Shown here: in pieces, positions 38,101 through 45,064 of the stretch | Numbering within the stretch: position 1 is the stretch's first letter | Layout of the letters: every line of letters begins with the position of its first letter | Source: Riptortus pedestris | Taxonomy: Eukaryota; Arthropoda; Insecta; Hemiptera; Alydidae | NCBI GenBank assembly: GCA_019009955.1 | Contig: CM032230.1 | Span: 18,159,501-18,223,500 of the forward strand | Reading direction: 5' to 3' | DNA length: 64,000 nt | Position numbers and translations under genes: made by a program | Notes under the pieces: generated by a model | The model's input: the letters and a program-made list of their open reading frames with translations, nothing else | Told to the model about the DNA's origin: nothing | Database searches by the model: none

Positions 38101-41100
38101 GCTTCTAATCCAATAGCAAACTGATGAAAATAATCCGGTTCTTATACACATAATGCTATATGCATAGGATTAATGTGTGATAAGCTGAGATTCTAATCCA
38201 ATAGCAAACTGATGTAAATAGTCAGCCTCTCATACCAATAATGCTGAATGCAAGAGTGATTAAAGTTGATAAGCTGAGTTTCTAATCCAATAGCAAACTG
38301 TGTAAATAGTCCGGTTCTTATACACATAATGCTATATGCATAGGATTAATGTGTGATAAGCTGAGCTTCTAGTTTAATAGAAAACTGATGTAAATAGTCC
38401 AGTTCTTATACCAATTATGCTAAATGCATGGAAGATTAATGTGTGATAAGCTGAGCTTCTAATCTCATAGGAAACTTGCGGTAAATAGCCATGCTCTGAA
38501 AGGAACAATGCTACTAAATGCATGGAAGATTAATGTGTGATAAGCTGAGCTTCTAGTTTAATAGAAAACTGATGTAAATAGTCCAGTTCTCATACCAATA
38601 ATGCTAAATGCATGGAGTATTAATGTTTGATCAGCTGAGCTTCTAATCTAATATGAAACAGATATAAATAGTCCATTCTCATACGAACAATGCTAAATGG
38701 ATAGAAAATTGAAGATTAATGAGTGATGAGCTGAGCTTCTAATCTAATAGGAAACTTTTTAAATAGTACTGTTCTCATTCAAATAATGCTAAATGCATGG
38801 AAGATTAATGTTATTATATGTAACTAAACTGAGGCTCTAATCTAATAGGATTAGATCCAATTAACGACATAGATGACATTTTATATGCCCCCCCCCCAAC
38901 CAAACCATAGGTTATATGTGTCATGTAATAAATAGTATTCTGTCCAGAGTGGTAACACTTATAAATTCGATTGAAACTTGTTTGGGTCACCTCCTAGGAA
39001 TTATTGATTGGCATTTGATAAAAAATATTAGAGTTCAAGCTGAATAGGGGATATCCCTCTGGTAAAATCTTTTCTAATAAAAAAAAAAACATAATTTTTT
39101 ACAATGCATTACACTTAGCGCTGAAATATAATAATAGTGGATGAATATAAGGAAATTGATAAATCCTTACTTTGATATTGGCATTGAATAATTAATAATA
39201 AAGTCAATTTCATATATAATATATTTCTACCAGTCTCAGCAAGGATATTTCAGTATAATCTCAACTGAGTACTTAAGTCTAATTTAAGGAAAACAAATTA
39301 TTCATCCATCAGAATACAAAAAAAAAAAAATATTTATTCATCAGAATACAAAAAAAATTATTTATTTATTCATCAGAAACCAAATCATTATTCATTGTTC
39401 GAATAATCTAATGAAATTTGATCCTTCATTTTGTTAGCTAATTAGTGAACATCAACAGTCATCAGTTCTAATGAGGAAAGAGATTCTGAGACATATGTAT
39501 TATGAGACAAATAAAAAACCTTTACATACCACTTGCTATGTGGAGAATAATTAACTTTTATTAAACAATAGGCCAGTAAATATAGTACACTAGACACCTT
39601 ACAAGAAAATATTATAACAAGTAACAGACAAAAAAATTGCCTCATAACATAAAAAGATATGGAAAAAAGAAATTAAAATATAATTACTGGATTCTCCCAA
39701 TAAAGAATGGGATAGAAACATTGGTGAGAGTTTAGAAGACAGTTGGGAACATAATACATGCTAAAGAAAACACAGTGACAATCAGATGAAGGAGAACAGA
39801 GAAGCAGGTTGCAAGGTTGAGGCAACTCTGGTAAGAGTGTAAGCTGAACTAAATCAATTAGTCACAATGCTAGCTTAAGCAATGGAGCAAGGCAAGGTAG
39901 GGGACTAGAACCCGTATCTAAATATCACAACAATCCCATGACCTAGCTATTTATTACTCCAGCTCAACCTAAGCTTCTATCAATAAACTCCATAGACTAA
40001 GGATCACCAGCTCCTCCACACTTAGCATGAAGAGTGTGCAAAGTTCTTCAGTTCTGTGATGTGATAGATAGTGGATGTGAGATATTAGAGTAGTGGACAC
40101 ACCTGCCCCTTATCTTACATGTAAAGTGTAAAGTGTGTATGCTCCTCAAAACTTTAATGTGATAGATAGTGTAGGAGGGAGGAGGGATTATCTGTGATAT
40201 ATCAGAGCTCTGGACTTACGTGGTACTTATTTTGCATGAAAAGTGTGCTATCTACTTCAGCACTTTGCTGTGATAGATGGTGAACAAGGGAGGGAGGGTT
40301 ATCTGTGATACATAAGAGTTATGGACATCTGTGGTACTTATCTTGCATGAAGAGTATACTATTTTCCTCACTGCATTGATAGATAACGGACGAGGGAGGA
40401 GGGATTATCTGTGACATATTAGAGTAGTGGAGATCCTTGCTCCTTATCTTGGATGATGAGTGTGATTTGTTGCTATACAGTGTGAAATGATAGCTAGTGG
40501 ACAGGAGAGGTAGGGGGATTATCTGTCACATATTAGAATAGTCGGCACATCTACTCCTTATCTTGCATGAAGAGTGTGCTATTTTCCTGACTGCATTGAT
40601 AGATAAGGGATGAGAGGAGAGATTATCTGTGACATATTAGAGTAGTGGACACACATGCTCCTTATCCTGCATGAAGACTATACTATTTTCCTGACTGCAG
40701 TGATAGATCATGGACGAGAGAGGAGAGATTATCTGTGACATATTAGAGTAGTGGACACACATGCTCCTTATCTTGCATGAAGAGTGTGCTATTTTCCTGA
40801 CTGCAGTGATAGATCATGGACGAGAGAGGAGAGATTATCTGTGACATGTGACATATTAGAGTAGTGGACACACATGCTCCTTATCTTGCATGAAGAGTGT
40901 ACTATTTTCCTGACTGCAGTGATAGATCATGGACGAGAGAGGAGAGATTATCTGTGACATGTGACATATTAGAGTAGTGGACACACATGCTCCTTATCCT
41001 GCATGAAGACTATACTATTTTCCTGACTGCAGTGATAGATTATGGACGAGAGAGGAGAGATTATCTGTGACATGTGACATATTAGAGTAGTGGACACACA

Positions 41101-42165
41101 TGCTCCTTATCTTGCATGAAGAGTGTACTATGTTCCTGACTGTAGTGATAGGTCATGGACGAGAGAGGAGAGATTATCTGTGACATGTGACATATTAGAG
41201 TAGTGGACACACATGCTCCTTATCTTGCATGAAGAGTGTGCTATTTTCCTGACTGCAGTGATAGGTCATGGACGAGAGAGGAGAGATTATCTGTGACATG
41301 TGACATATTAGAGTAGTGGACACACATGCTCCTTATCTTGCATGAAGAGTGTGCTATTTTCCTGACTGCAGTGATAGATCATGGACGAGAGAGGAGAGAT
41401 TATCTGTGACATGTGACATATTAGAGTAGTGGACACACATGCTCCTTATCTTGCATGAAGAGTGTACTATGTTCCTGACTGCAGTGATAGGTCATGGACG
41501 AGAGAGGAGAGATTATCTGTGACATGTGACATATTAGAGTAGTGGACACACATGCTCCTTATCTTGCATGAAGAGTGTACTATTTTCCTGACTGCAGTGA
41601 TAGATCATGGACGAGAGAGAGAGAGATTATCTGTGACATATTAGAGTAGTGGATACACCTGCTCCTTATCTTGCATCATGAGTGTGATTTGATGCTATGC
41701 ACTGTGAAGTGATTGATAATGGACAAGAGAGGAGGGATTATCTGTGAGATTAGACACTGGAGACACCTGTCATGAGATTAGAGACAGGCTGGAGACACCT
41801 GCTCCTTATCTTGCATGAAAAATATGATTTGATGCTATGCACTGTGAAGTGATTGATAATGGACGAGAGAAGAGGGATTATCTGTGATATATTCGAGTAG
41901 TGGACACACCTGTTCCTTATCTTGCATGAAGAGTGTACTATGTTCTACAGCACTCCGCTAGATAGTGGATGAGGGAGGGGGGATTAGCTGTGATATAATA
42001 GAGTGCTGGACCCACCTGCTGCTCAATTGGCCGCTCTTTCCCCTGCATGAAGAGTGTGCTATGTTCTTCAGTTATATCTTCAGCACTGTGGTAGATAGTG
42101 AAGTGAGAGAGTCTGACTGAATCCCTGGCAGAGGGTAATGAAACTTCTTCCAATGAGCTGTCCAT
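15734..42165 (-). CDS. Anoctamin (TMEM16) family protein, 16 coding exons, 911 aa
   Basis: This is a Ca2+-regulated membrane protein, either an anion channel or a phospholipid scramblase. Joining the 16 exons gives 2,736 bases with every intron GT-AG and all phases consistent. Residues ~50-247 form the N-terminal anoctamin dimerisation region ([43 protein letters not shown]). Residues ~250-845 are the ten-segment channel domain. It opens with [20 protein letters not shown] and a Cys-rich loop (CPLCDRTC). Next come [36 protein letters not shown] and [12 protein letters not shown], and it ends in [15 protein letters not shown]. The canonical Ca2+ site is complete: N608 and E612 (sixth segment), E668 and E671 (seventh), E700 and D704 (eighth). 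The start is ATG 42165, with an in-frame TAA three codons upstream. Length fits the family's usual ~900-1000 aa. Channel versus scramblase and the exact paralogue (closest in feel to vertebrate ANO3-6) cannot be decided here. It is the only intact host gene in the window. Confidence 0.94.
16433..16574 (-). CDS. Anoctamin exon 15 (residues 834-881)
   Basis: Acceptor TTGCAG|AACATA, donor ACATCC|GTAAGA, ending one base into codon 881. Encodes the rest of helix 10, [20 protein letters not shown], then a charged tail. If the donor is not used the frame reads 12 more codons to a stop at 16398, a possible alternative C terminus. Confidence 0.88.
16590..17155 (+). mobile_element. Diverged Helitron-family copy in intron 14
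   Basis: It begins TATATATAAAATTGTAACCTC, as the units of the 55.7-62.6 kb array do. It continues with the same ordered blocks: GTGTTTGTTTGG, GAAGTTGTTTATTTTCTTAT, AACTATAGCAGGAG, ACAATTTTATTAG, and a second round of ACAGGAGTGGGAG. It is more diverged than the array copies and lacks a clear CTAG end, so it is an older, truncated insertion inside the gene. Confidence 0.6.
17685..17787 (-). CDS. Anoctamin exon 14 (residues 799-833), helix 10 start
   Basis: Acceptor GATTTGAG|GTACGC (weak pyrimidine tract), donor TTCCAG|GTAATA. Encodes [18 protein letters not shown] then [16 protein letters not shown]. The REPP and [10 protein letters not shown] motifs are diagnostic. Confidence 0.93.
18113..18276 (+). 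CDS. Possible plus-strand exon or decayed ORF in intron 13
   Basis: An open plus-strand frame contains [20 protein letters not shown], then [18 protein letters not shown], then MSSW. It runs directly into a good donor (TCATG|GTAAGTAC at 18277). ATG 18152 has the frame open upstream to a stop at 18068. The peptide looks like real protein but I do not recognise it, and no partner exon was found. It could be a fragment of a processed or captured gene, or of a transposon ORF. It lies antisense within an anoctamin intron. Confidence 0.25.
18470..19300. mobile_element. Diverged inverted-repeat element copies in intron 13
   Basis: 18535-18960 follows the plus order of copies A/B (GACATGAGTATGAGTGGGCG, CAGCCGTTAACGAACTTGAT, ending GGGAAATTTGCTAAAAG). 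19060-19300 follows in reverse orientation (TTGAGATATTTGCATTTTTT to ACGCAGCTCCTGTGTGACGC). Two head-to-head fragments, both aged. Confidence 0.6.
19320..19520. repeat. Short minisatellite in intron 13, ~55-bp unit x ~3.5
   Basis: Units carry AGGAACAGGCGGAGCCCTCG, CACCTAGCCTGGGTTGTGCC and CCAACTACTAGGAA. It is adjacent to, but different from, the inverted-repeat element before it. Confidence 0.8.
19771..19943 (-). CDS. Anoctamin exon 13 (residues 742-799)
   Basis: Acceptor ATTCTAG|GCATTT, donor TGTAG|GTATGT. Encodes [17 protein letters not shown] then the extracellular loop [20 protein letters not shown], which holds two N-glycosylation sequons (NYS, NGT). Confidence 0.94.
20170..20785. repeat. 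Degenerate minisatellite filling intron 12, ~30-35-bp unit
   Basis: Units resemble TCAGCTCAGCCCACCAAGTA followed by GGAATAATCCTCTG, with high divergence and variable length. They occupy most of intron 12 (19944-20863). Confidence 0.8.
20864..21069 (-). CDS. Anoctamin exon 12 (residues 673-741), helices 7-8
   Basis: Acceptor ATTTCAG|TGATGC, donor TCTAAT|GTAAGT. Encodes [20 protein letters not shown] then [16 protein letters not shown]700 and D704 complete the Ca2+ site. It ends in GRLAVISN at the start of helix 9. Confidence 0.95.
21674..21843 (-). CDS. Anoctamin exon 11 (residues 616-673)
   Basis: Acceptor ATTTTAG|AATTGT, donor GAAATGG|GTAAGA. Encodes a charged cytosolic loop ([19 protein letters not shown]) then [17 protein letters not shown]668 and E671 are the helix 7 Ca2+ ligands. 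Confidence 0.93.
21955..22150 (-). repeat. tRNA-derived SINE copy in intron 10
   Basis: Same family as at 8515-8748: GGATTTCATTTAATGAGTTT, GCCCAGGTGGGAATCAAATT and ACTCACATGGCTAAC in the same order and orientation. The B box is mutated (CAAATTC for CGAACTC on plus). Confidence 0.65.
22449..22546 (-). CDS. Anoctamin exon 10 (residues 584-616), helix 6 with Ca2+ ligands
   Basis: Acceptor TTTCCAG|TGCAAT, donor ATTCC|GTAAGT. Encodes [20 protein letters not shown] then [14 protein letters not shown]608 and E612 sit four residues apart, as the first two Ca2+ ligands do in TMEM16A. At 98 bases this is the shortest internal coding exon. Confidence 0.93.
22665..22875. repeat. ~70-bp minisatellite in intron 9, left half
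   Basis: About three units with the core CAATCGCATTTCCAAGGT, then AATATTCAAA and a GATACACTT motif. The same units resume at 25105, so the array has been split by the DNA between. Confidence 0.75.
23055..23096. repeat. (AT)n microsatellite in intron 9
   Basis: About 20 AT units, ending ...ATATACATATAATG. No flanking blocks of the inverted-repeat element were recognised here. Confidence 0.85.
23330..24800 (+). pseudogene. Jockey-like LINE with large internal deletion, in intron 9
   Basis: Plus strand, antisense to the gene. 23400-23560 encodes the end of an apurinic-like endonuclease ([34 protein letters not shown]). 24194-24440 encodes the linker and RT start ([20 protein letters not shown] then DLSAEIIKN). 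The sequence then jumps directly to the extreme C terminus: [10 protein letters not shown] near 24540 and, one frame over, the Cys-His tail [19 protein letters not shown]. The whole catalytic RT and any RNase H are missing. Motifs are observed; clade assignment is by resemblance. Confidence 0.7.
25105..25365. repeat. ~70-bp minisatellite in intron 9, right half
   Basis: Units such as CATACAATCGCAATTCCAAG then GTGCAAATATTC, AAGCAGATACACTTG, matching the left half at 22665-22875. Confidence 0.75.
25619..25822 (-). CDS. Anoctamin exon 9 (residues 516-583), helix 5
   Basis: Acceptor TGTTACAG|GTCTAT, donor GAAGAG|GTAAGC, phase 0. Encodes [20 protein letters not shown], then [20 protein letters not shown], then FVGYP, among the most diagnostic anoctamin stretches. 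Confidence 0.95.
26000..26780. other. Intron 8, no gene seen
   Basis: Mostly AT-rich intron. A ~17-bp inverted pair (TTGAAGGAGAAATGGCC at ~26529 and CCATTTCTCCTTCAAC at ~26655) could be the ends of a tiny foldback element. Nothing else was recognised. Confidence 0.35.
26821..26988 (-). CDS. Anoctamin exon 8 (residues 460-515), helices 3-4
   Basis: Acceptor ATTCTAG|GTGCTG, donor AATTAT|GTAAGT, phase 0. Encodes [18 protein letters not shown], then [20 protein letters not shown], two hydrophobic helices in the expected spacing. Confidence 0.94.
27050..28045. repeat. 39-bp minisatellite in intron 7, ~24 units
   Basis: Units of 39 bp with cores AGGTAGGCACAGCACAGTGA and GGAGGTATGCAGTATAT; four consecutive units around 27570-27710 are nearly identical. 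Because 39 is divisible by three, a spurious 224-codon minus-strand frame stays open. It fills most of intron 7. Confidence 0.92.
28153..28394 (-). CDS. Anoctamin exon 7 (residues 379-459), second helix and cytosolic loop
   Basis: Acceptor TTTTTAG|CAACAC, donor TTATTG|GTATGT. Encodes [54 protein letters not shown]: the end of helix 2, the conserved loop, and entry to helix 3. Confidence 0.94.
28895..29055 (-). CDS. Anoctamin exon 6 (residues 325-379), Cys-rich extracellular loop
   Basis: Acceptor TTTAG|TTCAGAT, donor TTTGGG|GTAAGC. Encodes [20 protein letters not shown], then DYWKLYETC, then the start of the second helix. A second AG five bases into the exon would put a stop in frame, so the upstream AG is chosen. 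The cysteines match the disulfide-rich loop of the family. Confidence 0.94.
29690..29858. repeat. Left remnant of the intron 5 minisatellite
   Basis: Units such as GCTAATAAAGGTAAATTAGG then AGTAAGAGGCAATACAAATG. These are the same kind as in the array at 31070-32265, on the other side of the Penelope-like insert. Confidence 0.7.
29860..31065 (+). pseudogene. Penelope-like element (RT + GIY-YIG endonuclease), frameshifted, in intron 5
   Basis: Plus strand. 29860-30220 encodes the C-terminal RT of a Penelope-like retroelement: [31 protein letters not shown] with the catalytic YVDD intact, LPFLDLL and [13 protein letters not shown]. One frame over it continues [20 protein letters not shown], then [10 protein letters not shown]. 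After further shifts and a stop, 30628-30840 encodes the GIY-YIG module that marks the family: [36 protein letters not shown] and [14 protein letters not shown]. At least two frameshifts make it non-functional. The 5' half of the RT is absent. It is flanked on both sides by the same minisatellite. Confidence 0.85.
30944..30980 (+). ncRNA. Candidate hammerhead ribozyme core near the 3' end of the Penelope-like element
   Basis: CTGATGA at 30949 is followed by a 7-bp hairpin (GATGGAA/TTCCATC) and then GAAA, the order CUGAUGA - stem II - GAAA of a hammerhead core. Penelope-like elements are known to carry hammerheads. One extra A precedes stem II, and I could not convincingly draw stems I and III, so this is only a candidate. 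Confidence 0.3.
31070..32265. repeat. Intron 5 minisatellite with 130-bp higher-order period
   Basis: Basic ~30-bp units (GGGTAATTAGGGGTAAGAGG, GAATGCTAATGAATATGG) are arranged in a 130-bp higher-order repeat. GATTGGGGGAAAGGG recurs at 31171, 31301, 31431 and 31561. From 31906 to about 32036 the array is inverted. Confidence 0.92.
32314..32546 (-). CDS. Anoctamin exon 5 (residues 248-325), first membrane segment
   Basis: Acceptor TATTCAG|GGTGAT, donor CTAAG|GTAACA. Encodes [15 protein letters not shown] and then [20 protein letters not shown], the highly conserved first transmembrane helix (about residues 288-315). Confidence 0.95.
32800..33145. repeat. ~75-bp tandem repeat in intron 4, four units
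   Basis: Units start TAGGACAGTCTTATAGCACT or TAGGAAAGTCTTATAGCACT at 32861, 32936, 33012 and 33086. Units 1 and 3 and units 2 and 4 match best, so a ~150-bp dimer was duplicated. A C/G-run remnant of the inverted-repeat element precedes it. Confidence 0.85.
33201..33387 (-). CDS. Anoctamin exon 4 (residues 185-247)
   Basis: Acceptor TTTCAG|A, donor CATGAT|GTAAGT. Encodes [20 protein letters not shown], then ILQRTSFS, then [20 protein letters not shown], a family hallmark just before the first membrane segment. Confidence 0.93.
33489..33646 (-). CDS. Anoctamin exon 3 (residues 133-185)
   Basis: Acceptor TTGCAG|AGCCCG, donor CTATTT|GTAAGT, ending two bases into codon 185. Encodes [17 protein letters not shown], then [19 protein letters not shown]. 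This is the least conserved part of the dimerisation domain. Confidence 0.88.
33955..34620 (-). mobile_element. Two diverged inverted-repeat element fragments in intron 2
   Basis: 33958-34260 reads in reverse order of copy A: AAGTTCATTAATGGCTGAAATCGG-type start split at 33964, then ATAATAAGTTGGATTG, and GTTTTCAGCCCTAAGTAAGC. 34330-34620 is a second, older round (GGCTAAAATCGGTCTGG, ATTTCTCTGATTTGAATATT-like). No clear termini. Confidence 0.5.
34765..34960 (-). repeat. Diverged SINE copy in intron 2
   Basis: GGATTTTATTTAATCATTTG, TTTTTGCCCAGGCAGGACAC and CTCACATGG lie in the order of the SINE at 8515-8748. Confidence 0.45.
35130..35650 (+). mobile_element. Possible solo LTR in intron 2
   Basis: A segment beginning TGTGCTACAGCATTTTGGTA holds a promoter-like GGCTATAAAAGGGTG at 35308. 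It then has a pyrimidine/purine-mixed region and AATAAATTTATATTT, ending in a GGTCAATATTTTTGGTG-like stretch. TATA box plus downstream AATAAA in one orientation is typical of insect Gypsy LTRs. No target duplication or internal region was identified. Confidence 0.4.
36037..36282 (-). CDS. Anoctamin exon 2 (residues 51-132)
   Basis: Acceptor TATTAG|GGAAAG, donor AAGCAG|GTACTC, phase 0 on both sides. It encodes the start of the dimerisation domain: [14 protein letters not shown], then [18 protein letters not shown], then [17 protein letters not shown]. Confidence 0.93.
36770..38860. repeat. ~90-bp minisatellite in intron 1, ~23 units
   Basis: Units of about 90 bp with the cores AGCAAACTGATGTAAATAGT, CCAATAATGCTAAATGC and AAGCTGAGCTTCTAATC. 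Units at 37141, 37231 and 37321 are almost identical. Several longer similar blocks (37380-38350) suggest unequal exchange of multi-unit segments. Confidence 0.92.
38870..40000. other. Middle of intron 1, no gene seen
   Basis: AT-rich. A short duplication (TTATTCATCAGAATACAAAA at about 39300 and 39335) is the only structure noticed. Confidence 0.45.
40010..42015. repeat. ~113-bp minisatellite at the start of intron 1, ~18 units, resembling exon 1
   Basis: Units of about 107-120 bp contain GTGGACACACATGCTCCTTA, TCTTGCATGAAGAGTGTGCT and GATTATCTGTGACAT. Central units (40640-41640) are near identical. Outer units are diverged. The block TGCATGAAGAGTGTGCTATGTTCT, read in two parts, also occurs inside exon 1 at 42044-42068. 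Some units keep an AGCAG|GTGTG donor-like sequence on the minus strand (e.g. 41651-41670, 41781-41800). Confidence 0.92.
42016..42165 (-). CDS. Anoctamin exon 1 (residues 1-50), start codon
   Basis: Begins [19 protein letters not shown] and ends at ...CAGCAG|GTGGGT, phase 0. It is hydrophilic and acidic, as anoctamin N termini are. TAA lies in frame at 42174-42172. A (TC)n tract ending CCCAG at 42184 could be the acceptor of a 5' UTR intron. The 3' half of this exon resembles the units of the neighbouring intron 1 array. Confidence 0.82.
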
Positions 42166-42184
42166 CTGCCTTTAGTAATAGACC

Positions 42185-42235
42185 TGGGCAGAGAGAGAGA
42201 GACTTGAGCGAGAGGGAGAGAGACATATAGTGCTG
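42185..42235. repeat. (GA)-rich tract upstream of the anoctamin start
   Basis: CAGAGAGAGAGAGACTTGAG, then CGAGAGGGAGAGAGACA. On the minus strand it is (TC)-rich and ends CCCAG 18 bases before the ATG. It may act as the polypyrimidine tract of a 5' UTR intron or as a GAGA-type promoter element; the sequence cannot decide. Confidence 0.5.
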
Positions 42236-42569
42236 AGCTGTGAGTGTGGGAATTAGCTCATGCTACTCCACCCTCTGACTAATCCCCAGCAATGACTAAC
42301 TCATCCACAATCACAGCCATAGCACAGCTACAGCACTATATCACAAATATAGCATTATTCAGTGTCACGTTAGGACTACCTACCCACGTAGTAAACATTA
42401 TAAATTTGAAGGACAAGGATCCATAACTATCTAAAAATACACATTTAATATAAAACTACTAGTAAATAGCGAAATAAATAAAAACAAAGTAGAATGCATG
42501 GAACCTACAAATACATTAACTGCTAATAAAAACAAGATGCCCCTTTCAAACTAAATAATACGTCAAATA

Positions 42570-42925
42570 GCACTGAGTCCTGAGGGGCGGGGAATGTAAC
42601 CTGCTGTTAAGGAACCCTCCAGCAGCCCCCACTCTCCCTCCTGGAATATTTAATTACTGGTATCTATTGTATATAATATCTATTTATTTCACAAATCCAC
42701 TAACGATGTAAAAATAATTCATATAGCCCTGCTGTTTTGGGGAACTAGGAAAGTAGCCTGCAGTTCAAAACACCCCTAGCGCCCCCCCCCCTCTTTCTGG
42801 AATATTTAGATTACAGATATTACTAACAGGCAATATCTATTCACCCTAGCCAAGTCATACTTCAAATATCCCTGCTATCCTGTGGGGCAGAAAAAGGAAA
42901 CTGTAGTTCGAGAACCCCCTTCTGG
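42570..42925. repeat. Three diverged ~140-bp tandem copies upstream of the gene
   Basis: Each carries CCTGCTGT or CCCTGCTAT, a TGGGGAACTAGG-like part, AACCCTCC/AACACCCC, a C-rich run, then CTGGAATATT and TATCTATT. They are strongly diverged from each other. Confidence 0.55.
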
Positions 42926-42929
42926 AATT

Positions 42930-43425
42930 TTAGCAGATTTCCCATAAGAGAAATCATCTCTTGAGCTCGTACTATAAGTTCGTTAATGGTTAATATCGAA
43001 CCAGACGTTCCAGGAAGGGTTTAGAAGCTGGAATTTCGAAATTTCAAAATATCTCCGTTATTATACGTCGGATTGAAAAATTATATATACCCAAATTTAT
43101 TGTGAATAAATTTACTATAAATATTGTCATATACATTTATTCTCTATCTTGAATAGTAACCGAGATACTTGCATTTTTTAGTTTTCAGCCTTTAGCAAAC
43201 CCCCAGTCCTAGTCATGTCACATAAACAATTCTCTGTTATATTATAAACCACTTCTTTCGAAGCTTAAATATCAAATATTGTTTATTTGTTATACGAGAT
43301 ATATGCAAATACGTTCTGTTGGTCGCCACACCCCCCTCCCTGTTTTTAGTTTTTGGGTTACTAAAATTTGAGTGATTGAGATAAAAATTATTCTTATTCA
43401 CTAAAAATTACAGTACTAGATATAG
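42930..43425 (-). mobile_element. Inverted-repeat element copy, reverse orientation, truncated
   Basis: Starts TTTTAGCAGATTTCCCATAA and continues with GTTCGTTAATGGTTAATATC, ATTATACGTCGGATTG and CTATCTTGAATAGTAACCGA. It stops without the GTGACGGACTT terminus, next to a Helitron-family fragment. Confidence 0.65.
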
Positions 43426-43429
43426 TAAA

Positions 43430-43770
43430 TAGTATATACGATATTTCGGTTTCTATTGGTTTTTCGTCAAATGGGCATATAACAAGAGTTGTTTATTTTG
43501 ACATTTAAAGTAACTTCTGTCATATAAACAAGACATACAATTGGAAATATAACAAAACTAAGTATCTGAGTTAGCATCAACCCTTACTAGATTCTATAGT
43601 ATATAAACATTCTTAAGTGCGACAGAAGTAAAGGTTGTAATAGGCGTAATATTTCATTTCCTATTTGTTTTTGCCAAAAATGCACATGACTTTGTACAAG
43701 CTTTCAACCAAAAATTGTTCACTTTAGAGTAACTTTTTTCATATACGGGTATAGTCACAGTCGACAATTC
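43430..43770 (+). mobile_element. Diverged Helitron-family fragment
   Basis: GATATTTCGGTTTCTATTGG, ACAAGAGTTGTTTATTTTGA, TAGAGTAACTTTTTTCATAT and two rounds of the ~295-bp internal module match the array units at 55.7-62.6 kb. There is no CTAG terminus. Confidence 0.55.
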
Positions 43771-43799
43771 TTTTCCCCCGGTAACTGACCTTGACAGAT

Positions 43800-44355
43800 T
43801 ATAATCTGTGGAATGAAAGTGTGATAATTTTCACACTTTCATTGAACTTTTCAAATCCAAGTTAATTTTGCAACGCCTTTAATAGGCTGAACAAAGAGCA
43901 ATATTCCAGATAAAAACGTAGTAAATTTAGTAAGTGATCTAGTAGAATATGTGCCTGACAGCGCTTCTATTTGAAACAGGGAAAATAATGAAATTAGACA
44001 TAAAACTGTAAATTTAATCAACTAGTTGAGGCAAGGTAGAGGGCACATTCCCTTGACCCCGTTTTTGCCAAGCAATGCATGGCCGAATAGTGAAGGGATC
44101 CCTCAAGAGTGCCATACGACGATTCGGGCTTAACTCTAGAAAATACATATTATTATTATATATTTATTTTGTATATTCTTTATTCAATTAATCTGTTTTG
44201 TTTTAAGAATAGATATTCTTGTTCTTGAATGTATGGGACTTGCATTCAGATTTCTTTGTAAACCGCTTTTCATAGCATGTTTTCGTTTGCATTAGGAACG
44301 TCAAGAAATTATAAAGGTTCCACAAATAATAGTTTTCAATTTATTATCTGCATTT
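43800..44355. other. No recognisable gene
   Basis: Contains a short perfect hairpin (GTGAAAATTATCACACT region: AGTGTGATAATTTTCACACT at 43818) but no coding or repeat-family signal. Confidence 0.4.
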
Positions 44356-44361
44356 GCATTT

Positions 44362-44975
44362 TTTTAGCAAATTTCCCTATAGGAAAATCAGCTATCGAGG
44401 TTATACTCATAAGTGATTTTCGAAAAATTTCTTCAAATTTCCATCGATCCTACCTAGTAGATGACGAAAATGAGGTCCGTTCAATGTATTCAAAGATAAG
44501 TCGACTCTTGCGGTCACTATTTTTGTCTTATCGTTGCCAAACTTGAAATATAATAGTTTTTTTTTTGTATAGAGAAAGATCAAGTTCGTTAACGACTGAA
44601 ATTGGACAAGGGGGGGGGGTAGAGGGGAAGGATTTTGAAAATTCGAAATATCTCTGTTATTGTGAGTCGGATCGAAAAATTGTGTAGAGCCAATCTTATT
44701 TCGAATGTAATGGTCTATATATGTTGTTATACATATACTTTCTCTAACTTTAATATTAACTGAGACATTGGCACTTTTTAGTCTTCAGCCTTCAGTAAAC
44801 CCCCACTTCTACTCATATCACATAAGCAATACTCTTTATTATAATGAAGCACTTATTTGAAACCTAAATACCAAATATTGTTCTCATTGAACTTTTAATT
44901 TTTAAGATAAATGATAATACATGAGAAATCTGCTTACTTAACGCGTCACCTGCATGGCAGTCTTTTTTTATTTAA
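44362..44975 (-). mobile_element. Inverted-repeat element copy (~610 bp), reverse orientation
   Basis: Runs from TTTTTAGCAAATTTCCC through CATCGATCCTACCTAGTAG, AAGATCAAGTTCGTTAACG and a G-run at 44607-44618 to GAGAAATCTGCTTACTTAAC and a degraded GCAGTC end. The TA tract is reduced to almost nothing in this copy. Confidence 0.7.
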
Positions 44976-45064
44976 GTATAGAGATGCGTTTTATCTGCTT
45001 ATTAGATTTTTACTTTTTTTTGTGCACTTTATTAATAGTGGTTTAAATAGAATGCGGTAATATA

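Noticed and set aside
40010..42015. CRISPR-like array
   Set aside because: Units are contiguous with no unique spacers, and the context is a eukaryotic intron. It is a minisatellite.
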